Shown here piece by piece: positions 24,799-34,472 of a DNA stretch of 64,000 nt. Under the pieces are notes generated by a model that did not search any database, was not told where the DNA came from, and worked only from the letters and a program-made list of their open reading frames with translations. The stretch comes from Gilliamella sp. ESL0441. GTDB taxonomy: Bacteria; Pseudomonadota; Gammaproteobacteria; Enterobacterales; Orbaceae. Where the stretch lies: positions 1,054,001-1,118,000 of the forward strand of contig NZ_CP048264.1 in the NCBI RefSeq assembly GCF_019469185.1, read 5' to 3'. The number at the start of each line of letters is the position of its first letter. The first letter of the stretch is position 1. A program made the translations under genes and the position numbers.

Positions 24799-24846
24799 TA
24801 TAACGGCAATCATTATAACTACAACCTTATAACGACAATCGTTATC
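24799..24846. promoter_or_regulatory. Two tandem Fur-box-like palindromes upstream of srmB
   Basis: The 19-mers at 24799-24817 and 24828-24846 match the Fur consensus GATAATGATAATCATTATC at 14 and 15 positions by my count; the second contains the perfect inverted repeat ATAACGA-CAA-TCGTTAT. They start 29 bases apart. Whether the protein is Fur or another regulator, and whether the target is srmB or something rightward, is open. Confidence 0.4.
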
Positions 24847-25290
24847 ATTCTAAATGTATTCAGGCGATAGTTATCGATCTATTTTATCCAAAAAATGGGC
24901 TAGTCTTATCGTTAATTTAATATTCGCAACACATAAAAATTAGATTGATTATGTGATATTTTATTTGAGATTCAAGCCTCATTAACTTCAGTACTAATTA
25001 AAACGTTTTACGACATAACAATAGTGAAGTTAATAAATTATTTAAATTTACTTAATATCAGTTGATCATAGCGATTCGTACACACTGTCACATTCAAGCC
25101 TAGTGCTTATCAAAAAAAGTGGTTTATGTTAGAATTAACGATAAAAGTGAATTTATATAAATTTTGATATTGATGGATAGAGTTAATTAGCTTTTAAATA
25201 TCATAATTTTGTTGATAGCCTTTATTTAGATTGGCTAAATTTCTTGTACTCAATAATATTCCCAATAATCTAATTGATCTGATAATGAAA
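24847..25290. other. Intergenic region before trmA
   Basis: No gene or clear structure is recognised in this 440-base stretch beyond the repeats listed just to its left. It presumably carries the trmA promoter. Confidence 0.5.
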
Positions 25291-26388
25291 ATGACAAACT
25301 GTTTTTCAACCGATATATATCATCAACAACTTGAAAAAAAAGCAGCAAATTTAAAAGCGCTTTTATCCGATTTTTCACTCCCTGAGTTAACGGTGTTTTC
25401 GTCGCCGATTAGTCATTATCGAATGCGAGCAGAATTTAGAATATGGCATGATAAGGATGATCTTTATCATATTATGTTTGATAAACAAACAAAAAAACGT
25501 ATCAAAGTAGATACTTTTCCTATAGCAACAACCTTAATTAATGATGCTATGCAGGCAATAATACCGCTATTAAAGGATAATGCATTACTTCGGCATTTAC
25601 TGTTTCAAATTGATTATTTTTCTACGTTAAGTGGTCAACTACTCATTACTCTTTTGTATCATAAAAAATTAAGTGATGAGTGGCGAGAAGAAGCTAGAAA
25701 GTTGAAGCTCTTATTAGCTCAACAAGGAATTGAATGTAATATTATTGGTAGAGCAAGTAATCAAAAAATCACAATTGATGTAGATTATGTCGATGAAATA
25801 TTGCCTGTAATGGGTAAAAATCTTATTTATCGCCAAGTCGAAAATAGTTTCACTCAACCTAATGCAGCCGTCAATATTAAAATGCTTGAATGGGCTATAT
25901 CAGTTACTAAGGGGTTATCAGGGGATCTTTTAGAGTTTTATTGTGGAAACGGAAACTTTTCGATTGCTTTAGCACAAAACTTTCGAAGAGTGTTAGCAAC
26001 TGAAATAGCTAAAGCCTCTGTTTATTCAGCACAACATAATATTTCAGTTAATCATATTGATAATCTTATTATTGCTCGTTTATCAGCAGAAGAGTTTACT
26101 TCTGCTATAAAAAAAGAAAGGAGTTTTAATCGATTAAAAGGTATTAATCTTGACGAATATCAATGTGATACGGTGCTTGTTGATCCCCCTAGGGCAGGGC
26201 TTGATGATGCTACGATAAATAACCTTAAAAATTATAAAACAATTATTTATATTTCTTGTAATCCGCATTCATTGTATGACAATCTTCAACAGTTAACTCA
26301 AACGCATTCTGTAAGTCATTTTGCTATGTTTGATCAGTTTCCCTATACGGAACATGTTGAAACAGGTATTGTTTTGAATAAAAAGTAA
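25291..26388 (+). CDS. trmA: tRNA (uracil-54-C5)-methyltransferase TrmA
   Basis: 365 residues from the ATG at 25291 (an ATG at 25285 is equivalent); the longer frame back to 25231 has no counterpart in E. coli Trm[27 protein letters not shown] and the SAM loop F-Y-C-G-N-G-N-F-S are conserved. D-P-P-R-A-G-L-D and the nucleophilic cysteine in Y-I-S-C-N-P precede the general base Glu in Y-T-E-H-V-E-T-G. It makes 5-methyluridine at T54 in all tRNAs. No strong ribosome site; monocistronic. Confidence 0.95.
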   Translation: MTNCFSTDIYHQQLEKKAANLKALLSDFSLPELTVFSSPISHYRMRAEFRIWHDKDDLYHIMFDKQTKKRIKVDTFPIATTLINDAMQAIIPLLKDNALLRHLLFQIDYFSTLSGQLLITLLYHKKLSDEWREEARKLKLLLAQQGIECNIIGRASNQKITIDVDYVDEILPVMGKNLIYRQVENSFTQPNAAVNIKMLEWAISVTKGLSGDLLEFYCGNGNFSIALAQNFRRVLATEIAKASVYSAQHNISVNHIDNLIIARLSAEEFTSAIKKERSFNRLKGINLDEYQCDTVLVDPPRAGLDDATINNLKNYKTIIYISCNPHSLYDNLQQLTQTHSVSHFAMFDQFPYTEHVETGIVLNKK

Positions 26389-26490
26389 GTGAATCTGATA
26401 TTCAAAATACTTTAATTTTGTTAAAATACTTGGAATTTACGCCAATTGGTTATTATTTCGAGTATTTTTCTGGTTTTCATTTTTTATAGT

Positions 26491-26592
26491 TAAAAAAAAA
26501 CCCTAGGTAAACTAGGGCTGCATTAAATTGCAAGGAATGGATGAAAGGAAATAAAACAATGAAACAATAATGTCTAGCCTCATGAATCATTG
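26491..26592 (-). ncRNA. Candidate small RNA on the minus strand, in front of cusR-like gene
   Basis: Reading leftward: a -35-like TTAATT (plus-strand 26623-26628), a 17-base spacer, a -10 TATAGT (26600-26605), about 75 transcribed bases, then the hairpin CCCTAG-TTTAC-CTAGGG (26501-26517) and nine T. The hairpin lacks a T-run on the plus strand, so it is not a good trmA terminator. The transcript would be about 100 nt, with an unstructured C/U-rich stretch (TTTCCTTTCATCCATTCC) able to pair with ribosome sites. No match to an sRNA I know. Confidence 0.38.
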
Positions 26593-26680
26593 TGTGGATA
26601 CTATAACAAACATATCCAAACCAATTAATGACAGAAAGATTACAAAATAGTCATTGAATTATCATGAATGTTTTTGCACT

Positions 26681-26699
26681 TTTCCTATATTATAGGAAA
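26681..26699. promoter_or_regulatory. Palindrome upstream of cusR-like gene, candidate operator
   Basis: TTTCCTATA-T-TATAGGAAA, nine-base perfect arms with one central base, 50 bases before the cusR start. It is a candidate autoregulatory or promoter element; it does not resemble the E. coli CusR box. Confidence 0.4.
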
Positions 26700-26750
26700 G
26701 CTATTATGCAAGTTAGATAACCAGATATATTGGCATAGGAAATACTCAAA

Positions 26751-27437
26751 ATGAAATTGTTAGTTGTTGAAGATGAACAAAAGACCGGGGAGTATCTTCG
26801 TCAAGGTTTAGTCGAATCTGGCTTTATTGTTGATCTAACCAAAAATGGTTTAGATGGTTACCATAGAGCAATGACAGAAGATTATGATTTAATAATATTA
26901 GATGTAATGTTGCCCGATATTGTCGGTTGGAAAATTGTTCAATCACTTCGAGAAGCAGGTAAAGATACCCAGATTATAATGTTAACAGCTATGGGTAGTG
27001 TAGAAGACAAAGTTAAAGGGCTAAATTTAGGCGCAGACGATTATTTAGTTAAACCATTTTCATTTGCTGAGTTATTAGCAAGAATCAAATCATTATTAAG
27101 AAGAAATGTTCCTCAAGTTAATAATTATCAACTAAGTATAGCAGATTTAGTCATGGATTTACCCAAACGTACTGTGACTCGCTCTGATAAGCGCATCGAC
27201 CTAACAAATAAAGAGTTTCTTTTATTGGAATATTTTTTACGATATCCTGGTGAAGTGTTACCCCGCTCATTAATTGCTTCACAAGTTTGGGACATGAATT
27301 TTGATAGTGATACCAATGTGATAGATGTCGCTATCAGACGTTTACGTAATAAAATTGATGCTGGATTTGAACCGAAACTTATCCATACAGTGCGTGGTAT
27401 GGGCTACAAGATAGATGTATTGGATGAAGCAGAATAA
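26751..27437 (+). CDS. cusR: OmpR-family response regulator, CusR-like
   Basis: 228 residues. Receiver domain with the phospho-acceptor Asp51 ([10 protein letters not shown]), acidic pair E7-D8, Thr and Lys at the usual positions (M-L-T-A, L-V-K-P-F), then a winged-helix DNA-binding domain. The segments [19 protein letters not shown] and T-V-R-G-M-G-Y are almost identical to E. coli CusR. In E. coli it activates copper/silver efflux; no efflux genes flank it here, so the regulon must lie elsewhere or differ. It overlaps the sensor gene by 14 bases. Confidence 0.85.
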   Translation: MKLLVVEDEQKTGEYLRQGLVESGFIVDLTKNGLDGYHRAMTEDYDLIILDVMLPDIVGWKIVQSLREAGKDTQIIMLTAMGSVEDKVKGLNLGADDYLVKPFSFAELLARIKSLLRRNVPQVNNYQLSIADLVMDLPKRTVTRSDKRIDLTNKEFLLLEYFLRYPGEVLPRSLIASQVWDMNFDSDTNVIDVAIRRLRNKIDAGFEPKLIHTVRGMGYKIDVLDEAE

Positions 27438-28821
27438 ATTAATATCATTTCGTTTACCGCTTATAGTTTGCCTGCTTACTTGTGGGCTACTTTATTGTTT
27501 TAGTCATTTGATTGAGCGATCGTTTGAAAAGTTTTCCATCAGGCAAAATGTGACTGAACTCAATTCCGTTATCACATCTATCGAACGTGAGCTCACTTAT
27601 TATTCTCCAAGTGATAATCGTGATGAATTTATTCAAAACCTTTTATTAATTCTTACCGGTCATCATCATTTATTTGTTTATATTATTGATGATATGGGAA
27701 AAATCGTTTATCGCACACGCGGTCCTAATTTAGCGATTGCCCTTACTCATGAAGAATTTGAACGCATCATTGAAGATGAAAGTACTTCGATTGAAAATAT
27801 TGATAAGTCTTCGTATCGAATTGCAGCATCAAGAGTAACAGGGGAAAATGGTCAGCAGTTTACCACTATTGTGGCCGTTCGTCGTGATGTACAACTGGAG
27901 TTTATCAGCCGATTAAGAAACGGTTTAGGGTTATTAATTGTTATATCCTGTGTGTTAGCATTAATTGGCTCTTTAATTAGTATCTATTACACTCAAAAAC
28001 CGATTAATCGTTTGATAAGGAAAATAGAGAGAATTAGTTTAAAAAATCTAAACTATCGTATACCAACATCATCCGTACCCGTTAAATATGTTAGCTTGGT
28101 AAAAGCTTTTAATAATATGCTAAATCGTATGGAAGATGTTTTTTCTCGTCAGCGAAACTTTACGGCAGATATCGCTCATGAAATGCGAACACCAATTACA
28201 AATCTGACAACTCAAACACAAATTGTATTAAATAACGCTCGTACTACAGAAGAATATCGTGAAATTTTATATTCTAATCTTGAAGAATATGAAAAGATGT
28301 CACAAATGATTTCTGATATGTTATTTCTTGCACAAGCTGATAATAGACAATTGGTACCGAAACTGATTGATATTGACCTACAAAATATGATTCTTATGAT
28401 GTGTGATTATTTTGAACCATTGACGGACGAAAAAAATATCACACTTAAGCTTGAAGGGAATTGTTCACATATACAAGGCGATAAAATGATGTTAGGTCGA
28501 GCAATCGGTAATATTTTATCGAATGCTATTCGTTATACTCCTGTTAATCAGATTATAACGATAACGTTAAGCCAAATGAGCGAAAAACGTATTAAAATTG
28601 TTATATCAAACCCAGGTGAAAAAATCGATAAAAAACATTTGCCCCATCTTTTTGAACGATTTTACCGTGTTGATGAATCTCGTCATCGTAGTGATAGCTC
28701 AGGTACTGGTATTGGTCTTGCAATTGTTAAATCAATTATTGAAGCGCATAAAGGAACTATTTATGTTGAATCGGATGATGTATCAACGCGATTCATCATT
28801 AATTTACCAACCGCTATTTAA
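27424..28821 (+). CDS. cusS: CusS-like sensor histidine kinase
   Basis: 465 residues from the ATG at 27424, overlapping cusR; an ATG three codons earlier is equivalent. Two membrane helices (about 5-26 and 165-187) flank a periplasmic domain, followed by HAMP, the phospho-acceptor His in [11 protein letters not shown]-box [12 protein letters not shown] and G-T-G-I-G-L-A-I-V. The cytoplasmic half closely follows CusS. The periplasmic Met/His-rich metal loop of E. coli CusS is missing; only a G-H-H-H stretch is seen, so the ligand is uncertain. Its stop overlaps the end of the converging yaeP. Confidence 0.85.
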   Translation: MKQNKLISFRLPLIVCLLTCGLLYCFSHLIERSFEKFSIRQNVTELNSVITSIERELTYYSPSDNRDEFIQNLLLILTGHHHLFVYIIDDMGKIVYRTRGPNLAIALTHEEFERIIEDESTSIENIDKSSYRIAASRVTGENGQQFTTIVAVRRDVQLEFISRLRNGLGLLIVISCVLALIGSLISIYYTQKPINRLIRKIERISLKNLNYRIPTSSVPVKYVSLVKAFNNMLNRMEDVFSRQRNFTADIAHEMRTPITNLTTQTQIVLNNARTTEEYREILYSNLEEYEKMSQMISDMLFLAQADNRQLVPKLIDIDLQNMILMMCDYFEPLTDEKNITLKLEGNCSHIQGDKMMLGRAIGNILSNAIRYTPVNQIITITLSQMSEKRIKIVISNPGEKIDKKHLPHLFERFYRVDESRHRSDSSGTGIGLAIVKSIIEAHKGTIYVESDDVSTRFIINLPTAI

Positions 28822-29014
28822 TATCATAATCACTCATTAATAAATTAGCCGCTGCATAAGCGGCTTTTAGTTTGAGCTCATCTGGAACGTTTTCATTTAT
28901 TGCCACTTCATTTAAAACTTGCATAACGGCACCTAAAGCATCATCAAGGTAACCAAGTTCATTACTACCAATTTGAGCATATTTTTCACGTATAAGATCA
29001 CAGTATTTGTTCAT
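28814..29014 (-). CDS. yaeP: UPF0253 family protein YaeP
   Basis: 66 residues, the same length as E. coli YaeP and similar along its full length: [13 protein letters not shown]-x-x-D-A-L-G, V-L-N-E, and [14 protein letters not shown]. It is a small helical cytoplasmic protein of unknown function. Its stop overlaps the cusS stop region by eight bases in convergent orientation. AAGGAATC precedes the start. Confidence 0.92.
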   Translation of the reverse strand: MNKYCDLIREKYAQIGSNELGYLDDALGAVMQVLNEVAINENVPDELKLKAAYAAANLLMSDYDIK

Positions 29015-29054
29015 TAACTTGATTCCTTTAAATAATCTATTGTTTAAATTGAAA

Positions 29055-30017
29055 TTATATAAATTCAGCTAATTGTTGATAAACTTCTTTAGCTGAAATA
29101 GTTTTCATATTTTGTTCAGGCGAGATAATACTAAATTGGTTTTTTCCATATCCCCCGATTAATTTTGGATCAGTTTCACCAAATAAAGTGATATTGGGTC
29201 GATCGAGCGCTGCGGTTAAGTGGCTTAAGCCCGTATCAACTGAAACCACTGCTTTTGCTCCAGCTAGTACCGAAGCAACTTGTGAAAGTGATAATTTGGG
29301 TAATACTTCGACATGTTCAAATCCTTCAGCTAAACGATTAGCTCGACGTTGTTCATGGGGCGCTCCCCAAGGTAATTTGATTTTTAATCCGGAAGGTTCA
29401 ACTAATTCGATTAAATCCCGCCATGCATTTTCAGTCCAGTGTTTTTCAGGCCTGGTTGTCGCATGTAAAAATACCAAATACTGTCCATGATCTAAGGGTA
29501 AGTCGGTTAAAAAATGGCGTGCTATAGCATAATCCCCGATTTTTTCGGGTAAGGTATAACCAAGACTTTTTGCAAAAAGTAATCTTACACGTTCAATGGC
29601 GTGCATGGATTTAGGAACATTATGTTTAACATCATAAAACCAACTAGCTATGGGTTCTTTAATGCTTTTTCGATCTAAGCCGTGTTTAGTTCCTAATGCT
29701 TTATGAGTAATTAAGAAAGCACTTTTTATTAGTCCTTGTGCATCGATAATACAGTCGTATTCACGTTCTCGGAGTAATTTTATGAATTGATGGCGCTCTT
29801 GACGGATAGATTTAGAAAACCAATTTTTGCGCCAACGTCGAATAGCGACAGGAATAACGTTATCTACTGCAAAATGCCAAGCAGGAATTTGCGCAAAATT
29901 TTCTTCAACAACCCAATCAAATGTAATATCAGGTAAGCAATTGAATGCATCAGTTAAAGCGGGGAGGGTATGAAGTACATCTCCCATAGATGACGTTTTG
30001 ACAACAAGTACACGCAT
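29055..30017 (-). CDS. waaC: LPS heptosyltransferase I
   Basis: 320 residues, glycosyltransferase family 9. N-terminal [16 protein letters not shown], then [19 protein letters not shown], and the ADP-heptose site [12 protein letters not shown]. It adds the first L-glycero-D-manno-heptose to Kdo2-lipid A at the inner face of the membrane. It is last in the leftward operon hldD-waaF-waaC, two bases after waaF, which is the enterobacterial gene order. No waaL follows within the operon. Confidence 0.95.
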   Translation of the reverse strand: MRVLVVKTSSMGDVLHTLPALTDAFNCLPDITFDWVVEENFAQIPAWHFAVDNVIPVAIRRWRKNWFSKSIRQERHQFIKLLREREYDCIIDAQGLIKSAFLITHKALGTKHGLDRKSIKEPIASWFYDVKHNVPKSMHAIERVRLLFAKSLGYTLPEKIGDYAIARHFLTDLPLDHGQYLVFLHATTRPEKHWTENAWRDLIELVEPSGLKIKLPWGAPHEQRRANRLAEGFEHVEVLPKLSLSQVASVLAGAKAVVSVDTGLSHLTAALDRPNITLFGETDPKLIGGYGKNQFSIISPEQNMKTISAKEVYQQLAEFI

Positions 30018-30019
30018 AA

Positions 30020-31066
30020 TTAGTTACTCTTTTCACATCGAGCAATAAGTTTCATTAAGGTTTCAAAAACACTTTCAGGCTTGATATCGATTAAACTTTG
30101 GTGATAACCATGTTCAGCATCTCCTTTACGAACTCTGTGATAACCCGTAATTAAACGTATTATTTCTGCTTTTTCGGTTAAAGGAGGCGTAAAATCCGGA
30201 CTACTTGGACCATAAAGTGCAACAAGCGGTCGGTCTAAAGCTGCTGCGATATGCATAAGCCCCGAATCATTAGTCACGATTGCTTTACAAGCCGCAATTA
30301 AATTCACAGCTTGCTCTAGTGTGGTTTTACCTGCTAAATTGATGCACGCATCGCCATGAGCCATTTGTGCAATGATTCTTTCACCAACAAGACGATCATT
30401 GTCAGAGCCAAAAATGATAATTTTGGCATGTTGCTTAACTAGCATGTCACCTAGCGCAGCATAATGATAGTCTGGCCAACGTTTAGCTGGCCCAAATTCA
30501 GCACCTGGGCAAAATCCAATTAAAGGTACATCATTAAGGATATTGAAACTTGCTAACGTTTCCGTTATTTCATTATGTTCAACGTTTAGTTTTGGCCATA
30601 AGAGAGGCTTGGGTAATTGATCTGCGTTTTGAATTTGATCTTTAGGGTAAGCAAGAGCAATATAGCGCTCAATCATCAGCGGATAAGCGAGTTTATCCAG
30701 CTTACGGAGATCATTTAATAAGCCATAACGCATTTCACCTTTCCAACCAGTGCGCTTAGGAATTTTCGCAAAAAAAGGAATTAATGCTGATTTAAAGGAG
30801 TTGGGTAAAACAATTGCCTGATCATAGTTATTTTTGCGTAATGATTTTCCTAATTGATAACGTTTAGATAAAGCAAATTCTCCATGACCTAATGGCATCT
30901 GAATGGTTTGACTCACTTCAGGCATTTTCTTTAATAATGCTTGACACCAAGCAGGAGCCATAACATCAATTTCAATATCGTCGTGAATCTGTTTTAAAGT
31001 ACGATATAAACTTTGCGACATCATCATATCGCCAACCCATGATGGTCCAATAATCAGAGTTTTCAT
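30020..31066 (-). CDS. waaF: LPS heptosyltransferase II
   Basis: 348 residues, family 9 glycosyltransferase. Starts M-K-T-L-I-I-G-P-S-W-V-G-D-M-M-M-S-Q, with C-P-G-A-E-F-G-P-A-K-R-W-P near the middle and the nucleotide-sugar site N-D-S-G-L-M-H-I-A-A-A-L-D-R-P. It adds the second heptose to the LPS core. It is eleven bases downstream of hldD and two bases before waaC. Regular length, no damage seen. Confidence 0.95.
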   Translation of the reverse strand: MKTLIIGPSWVGDMMMSQSLYRTLKQIHDDIEIDVMAPAWCQALLKKMPEVSQTIQMPLGHGEFALSKRYQLGKSLRKNNYDQAIVLPNSFKSALIPFFAKIPKRTGWKGEMRYGLLNDLRKLDKLAYPLMIERYIALAYPKDQIQNADQLPKPLLWPKLNVEHNEITETLASFNILNDVPLIGFCPGAEFGPAKRWPDYHYAALGDMLVKQHAKIIIFGSDNDRLVGERIIAQMAHGDACINLAGKTTLEQAVNLIAACKAIVTNDSGLMHIAAALDRPLVALYGPSSPDFTPPLTEKAEIIRLITGYHRVRKGDAEHGYHQSLIDIKPESVFETLMKLIARCEKSN

Positions 31067-31077
31067 TAAACGCCCTT

Positions 31078-32004
31078 TTATTGTTCATTAAGCCATTTCA
31101 TATATTCGCTTGTCCCTTCACTGACGGTTTTAAATTCAATAGGACACCCTGTTTGTCTAAATTTAGTTAAATCTGCTTGAGTAAAGGTTTGATAGTGACC
31201 TTGGAGATGAGCAGGGAAGGGAATATAATCAATTTCATTTGTTCGATGATAATTTAGCACGGCATTAGCAACGGATTGGAATGACTCAGCTCGACCAGTT
31301 CCACAATTGAAAATACCCGAAATTTTATTTTTCCAAAACCATAAATTTACATCTACAACATCATCAACATAGATAAAGTCTCGCTTGAAATTTTCACTGC
31401 CTTTAAACAGTTTTGGTTTTTCGCCATTTTTTATCTGGGTATTGAGATGAAAGGCAACACTTGCCATATTACCTTTATGGTTTTCATGAGGTCCATAAAC
31501 ATTAAAATAACGAAATCCACAAACTTGTGATTTAGCATGAGGTAATTTTTGTCTAACATATTGATCAAATAAGAATTTAGAGTAACCATACACATTTAGT
31601 GGTTTTTCATAGGCTCGCTCTTCGATAAAGTTATTTGTCCGACCACCATAAGTTGCTGCTGAAGAGGCATATAAAAAAGGAATACTTTGTTCTAAACAAT
31701 AATCTAATAAAATTTTAGAGTAGTTGTAGTTATTTTCCATCATGAATTTGCCATTCCATTCAGTAGTGGAAGAGCAAGCCCCTTGATGAAATATGGCTTC
31801 TATCTCAAATGATTTACCAATCTTGTCAGATATGACAAACTCATCTTTATCTATATAATCGACAATATCTAAATCCACTAAGTTTGCAAACTTAGTCCCG
31901 TCAGTAAGATCATCAACAACAAGGATATCTTTAATGCCTTGTTTATTAAGTCCTCTGACAATATTGCTTCCAATAAATCCAGCGCCACCGGTTACCACGA
32001 TCAT
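31078..32004 (-). CDS. hldD: ADP-L-glycero-D-manno-heptose 6-epimerase
   Basis: 308 residues, short-chain dehydrogenase fold. NADP-binding G-G-A-G-F-I-G-S-N, the catalytic Y-G-Y-S-K-F (Tyr/Lys), S-S-A-A-T-Y-G-G and the [10 protein letters not shown] block are typical of HldD. It converts ADP-D-glycero- to ADP-L-glycero-D-manno-heptose, the donor used by the two following enzymes. It is first gene of the LPS inner-core operon. Confidence 0.96.
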   Translation of the reverse strand: MIVVTGGAGFIGSNIVRGLNKQGIKDILVVDDLTDGTKFANLVDLDIVDYIDKDEFVISDKIGKSFEIEAIFHQGACSSTTEWNGKFMMENNYNYSKILLDYCLEQSIPFLYASSAATYGGRTNNFIEERAYEKPLNVYGYSKFLFDQYVRQKLPHAKSQVCGFRYFNVYGPHENHKGNMASVAFHLNTQIKNGEKPKLFKGSENFKRDFIYVDDVVDVNLWFWKNKISGIFNCGTGRAESFQSVANAVLNYHRTNEIDYIPFPAHLQGHYQTFTQADLTKFRQTGCPIEFKTVSEGTSEYMKWLNEQ

Positions 32005-32115
32005 AATGATTTTCCTTAACTCTTAAAATTAATTTTCATATCATACCGATTTATGTCTCATTTTTCGAGTGGAGTTTTTAAAAAAGCTTGTTTGGTACTG
32101 GTTTAATCCATTAAT

Positions 32116-32883
32116 TTAGTTTTTTGCAGTAACTAAAATATATCTTGCTAAGTGTAAATAAGGTTCCGTTTTACAATATTGCTTTTCCAGTTCAAGTAAT
32201 TGTGAAAAATGCGTTTCAATCTTAGCTTTATTATTAAGATAATCATGAAAAATACGAATTCCCGTTTTTTCAATAATTTGAAAATTGAGGTCAGTTAACC
32301 AATTATAGACTTGTTCAGGTATTCTTGGATAATCGGGTGATAATGTCTTTTTTTTGCGTTTAGCCAGACCTGATTGTGTATAACCAAAATTGCCAAGCGT
32401 CACTGTTTTGAACAACAAAGCATGATAGTTATAAAACATAAGTGATAAATAACCATCAGAATTAAGATATTTTTTTAATGACTGTAAAACATCAATTGGA
32501 TCTGCCACCCATTCTAAAACGGCATGACAGATAACAATATCAAATTGACCTTCAATGACATTTTCAAGCTGCTGAATCGAACTGCAAATATAATTGATAG
32601 TTAAATTGTCTTCTTCAGCTTTTTTTCTAGCTAACTCAAGCATTTGTACTGAAATGTCACAAAGTGTAACCTGATGACCTAGTTTAGCCAATCGACAAGC
32701 TATTTGACCTTGTCCTCCTCCTGCATCAAGAATATTTAATGGTTTGTTTGCTGGAAAATGAGTTAAAATTTTCTCTAACTCATGCCAAACAATTGCTTCT
32801 CTAATTTTTCCTTTACTGGTGCCGTAAATATTTTGGGCAAATTTAAGACTGATATCATCAAAATTGCGGTCTTGGTTATTCAT
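32116..32883 (-). CDS. cmoM: tRNA 5-carboxymethoxyuridine methyltransferase CmoM
   Basis: 255 residues. Starts N-N-Q-D-R-N-F-D-D-I-S-L-K-F like E. coli CmoM (SmtA), with SAM motif L-D-A-G-G-G-Q-G-Q, then C-H-A-V-L-E-W-V-A-D-P, S-L-M-F-Y-N-Y-H-A-L and the R-I-F-H-D-Y-L block. It methylates cmo5U34 of tRNA to mcmo5U. It begins three bases after plsC, so the two are co-transcribed. In E. coli cmoM sits next to mukF; here mukFEB is not present. Confidence 0.95.
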   Translation of the reverse strand: MNNQDRNFDDISLKFAQNIYGTSKGKIREAIVWHELEKILTHFPANKPLNILDAGGGQGQIACRLAKLGHQVTLCDISVQMLELARKKAEEDNLTINYICSSIQQLENVIEGQFDIVICHAVLEWVADPIDVLQSLKKYLNSDGYLSLMFYNYHALLFKTVTLGNFGYTQSGLAKRKKKTLSPDYPRIPEQVYNWLTDLNFQIIEKTGIRIFHDYLNNKAKIETHFSQLLELEKQYCKTEPYLHLARYILVTAKN

Positions 32884-32886
32884 AAA

Positions 32887-33618
32887 TTATTGTTGATTGT
32901 TTAGTTGTTGTACTTCTTTGTTTATTTGAGAGAGTTTGTCAGCCATTTTTTGATAACATTCTTCCATTAATGCTCTTGCATCTTCTTTGCGTAAAGACGC
33001 CGTTTCAATAGGGTCGAGCATTTCAACAATCATATGACCATTGTTTAAACGATTTAACTCGATATTGTTGGTATCAGAAACACAAATTGGCACAATAGGC
33101 ACGCCTGCTGCGATAGCTGCTTTGAAGGCACCCGTTTTAAATGGTAATAATCCACGTCCACGGCTTCGTGTTCCTTCCGGAAACATCCAGATTGAGATGC
33201 CACGGTTTTTGATTTCTTTCACTACTTGCCCAATGGTGTCGTGAGCTTTTGATTTATTATTGCGATCTATTAAGATATTGCCTGTTAGATAATAGAGTTG
33301 ACCAAAAAAGGGGATCCACGCCAAGCTTTTTTTACCTACTGTGACTGTTTTAGGTTGAACAATATCAGCCGCAACAATCATATCAAAATTATTCTGATGG
33401 TTTGCTATATAAACACAACTTCCTAATTTATCTATTCCAGAATAAAGACGAGTATCAACTTTTACGCCCAAAATAGGTTTGAAGAAAAAACTGAATAAAT
33501 GTGCAAATCTTGCTACATTTTTTGGATTTCGAGGGTTGAATAAACAAAAAATGACGCCCAGTACGCAAACAATAATACCGATGATTACTACAGTAATTAA
33601 GCGGAAAAGAAAAACCAT
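32887..33618 (-). CDS. plsC: 1-acyl-sn-glycerol-3-phosphate acyltransferase
   Basis: 243 residues with an N-terminal membrane segment (about 4-27). The acyltransferase catalytic H-x4-D is N-H-Q-N-N-F-D-M and the substrate motif is F-P-E-G-T-R-S-R-G-R-G; V-P-I-V-P-I-C-V forms the later block. It makes phosphatidic acid from lysophosphatidic acid at the inner membrane. AGGT before ATG. The divergent mnmD gene starts 89 bases away, so the two promoters share a short region. Confidence 0.95.
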   Translation of the reverse strand: MVFLFRLITVVIIGIIVCVLGVIFCLFNPRNPKNVARFAHLFSFFFKPILGVKVDTRLYSGIDKLGSCVYIANHQNNFDMIVAADIVQPKTVTVGKKSLAWIPFFGQLYYLTGNILIDRNNKSKAHDTIGQVVKEIKNRGISIWMFPEGTRSRGRGLLPFKTGAFKAAIAAGVPIVPICVSDTNNIELNRLNNGHMIVEMLDPIETASLRKEDARALMEECYQKMADKLSQINKEVQQLNNQQ

Positions 33619-33707
33619 AATTTACCTCATAAATTGATTTAGCGTATTATATACGTAAACTGTGTCAATATACAGTTTGATCGACTTCAACTGAATAAAG
33701 AGGCGTC

Positions 33708-34436
33708 ATGGAAAAATCGACAATTATTTGGAACGAAAACAATATTCCAATTTCTACTTATTACGATGATGTTTATTTTAATACTGAAGGTGCAATTGCC
33801 GAAACTAAATATGTCTTTATTGACGGGAATAGGTTATATGAACGTTTCATTGCGTATGAAAAAAATATTTTCATTGTTGGCGAAACAGGTTTTGGTTCTG
33901 GTTTGAATTTTTTGCTTTTATGGCAAACATTTTTGGAATTTAAACGACACTATCCTGACCATATTTTAGAGGGAATTAAATTTTTAAGCGTTGAAAAACA
34001 TCCGCTATCACTTAATGAAATTAAAAAAATGCATGAAAAGGTAATCCCTAAAGAGAATGAACTTTATTCATTAGCTAAACAGTTACATGCTCAATTATAT
34101 GAAAATAATAATGTGTTAAATAATATTGATCTAACCATACTGTATGATGATATTTGTTGTTTTCCCGATTTTTTAGCTCAACAAAATTTATTAGTTGATG
34201 CTTGGTTTTTTGATGGATTTTCGCCAGCTAAAAATCCAGATATGTGGTCTCAATCTTTATTTAAACCATGTTATAAATTTACAGCATTAAAAGGGACTTT
34301 TGCTACATTTACCTCTGCTGGATTTGTTCGTCGAAATTTGCAAGCAGCAGGATTTAATGTTTATAAACGAAAAGGATTTGGAATAAAACGCGAAATGTTG
34401 ACAGGTTGTAAAAATGAAATAACCTTACCAAACTAA
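33708..34436 (+). CDS. mnmD: Stand-alone tRNA mnm5s2U methyltransferase (MnmD domain only)
   Basis: 242 residues matching the N-terminal methyltransferase domain of MnmC: S-T-Y-Y-D-D-V-Y-F-N, the SAM loop G-E-T-G-F-G-S-G-L-N-F, W-F-F-D-G-F-S-P-A-K-N-P-D-M-W, F-T-S-A-G-F-V-R-R-N-L and K-R-K-G-F-G-I-K-R-E-M. E. coli MnmC is about 668 residues because it is fused to an FAD oxidoreductase; here the protein ends just after the methyltransferase domain and a terminator overlaps the stop, so this is not a frameshift. It methylates nm5U34 to mnm5U34. Loss of the oxidase domain suggests nm5 is made by another route. Confidence 0.92.
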   Translation: MEKSTIIWNENNIPISTYYDDVYFNTEGAIAETKYVFIDGNRLYERFIAYEKNIFIVGETGFGSGLNFLLLWQTFLEFKRHYPDHILEGIKFLSVEKHPLSLNEIKKMHEKVIPKENELYSLAKQLHAQLYENNNVLNNIDLTILYDDICCFPDFLAQQNLLVDAWFFDGFSPAKNPDMWSQSLFKPCYKFTALKGTFATFTSAGFVRRNLQAAGFNVYKRKGFGIKREMLTGCKNEITLPN

Positions 34437-34452
34437 TTGGTAAGGTTATTTT
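34421..34452 (+). terminator. Terminator overlapping the end of mnmD
   Basis: AACCTTACC at 34421-34429 pairs with GGTAAGGTT at 34439-34447 and ATTTT follows. The 5' arm lies inside the last mnmD codons. It separates mnmD from the converging tamB. Confidence 0.8.
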
Positions 34453-34472
34453 AATTCAAAATAGGAAATAGG

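Noticed and set aside
26501..26517. trmA terminator
   Set aside because: The hairpin is preceded, not followed, by the homopolymer in the trmA direction; the T-run is on the minus strand.
33708..34436. MnmC truncated by frameshift or sequencing error
   Set aside because: The gene ends naturally after the methyltransferase domain, a terminator overlaps its stop, and the next bases encode tamB on the other strand; no oxidoreductase remnant is present.
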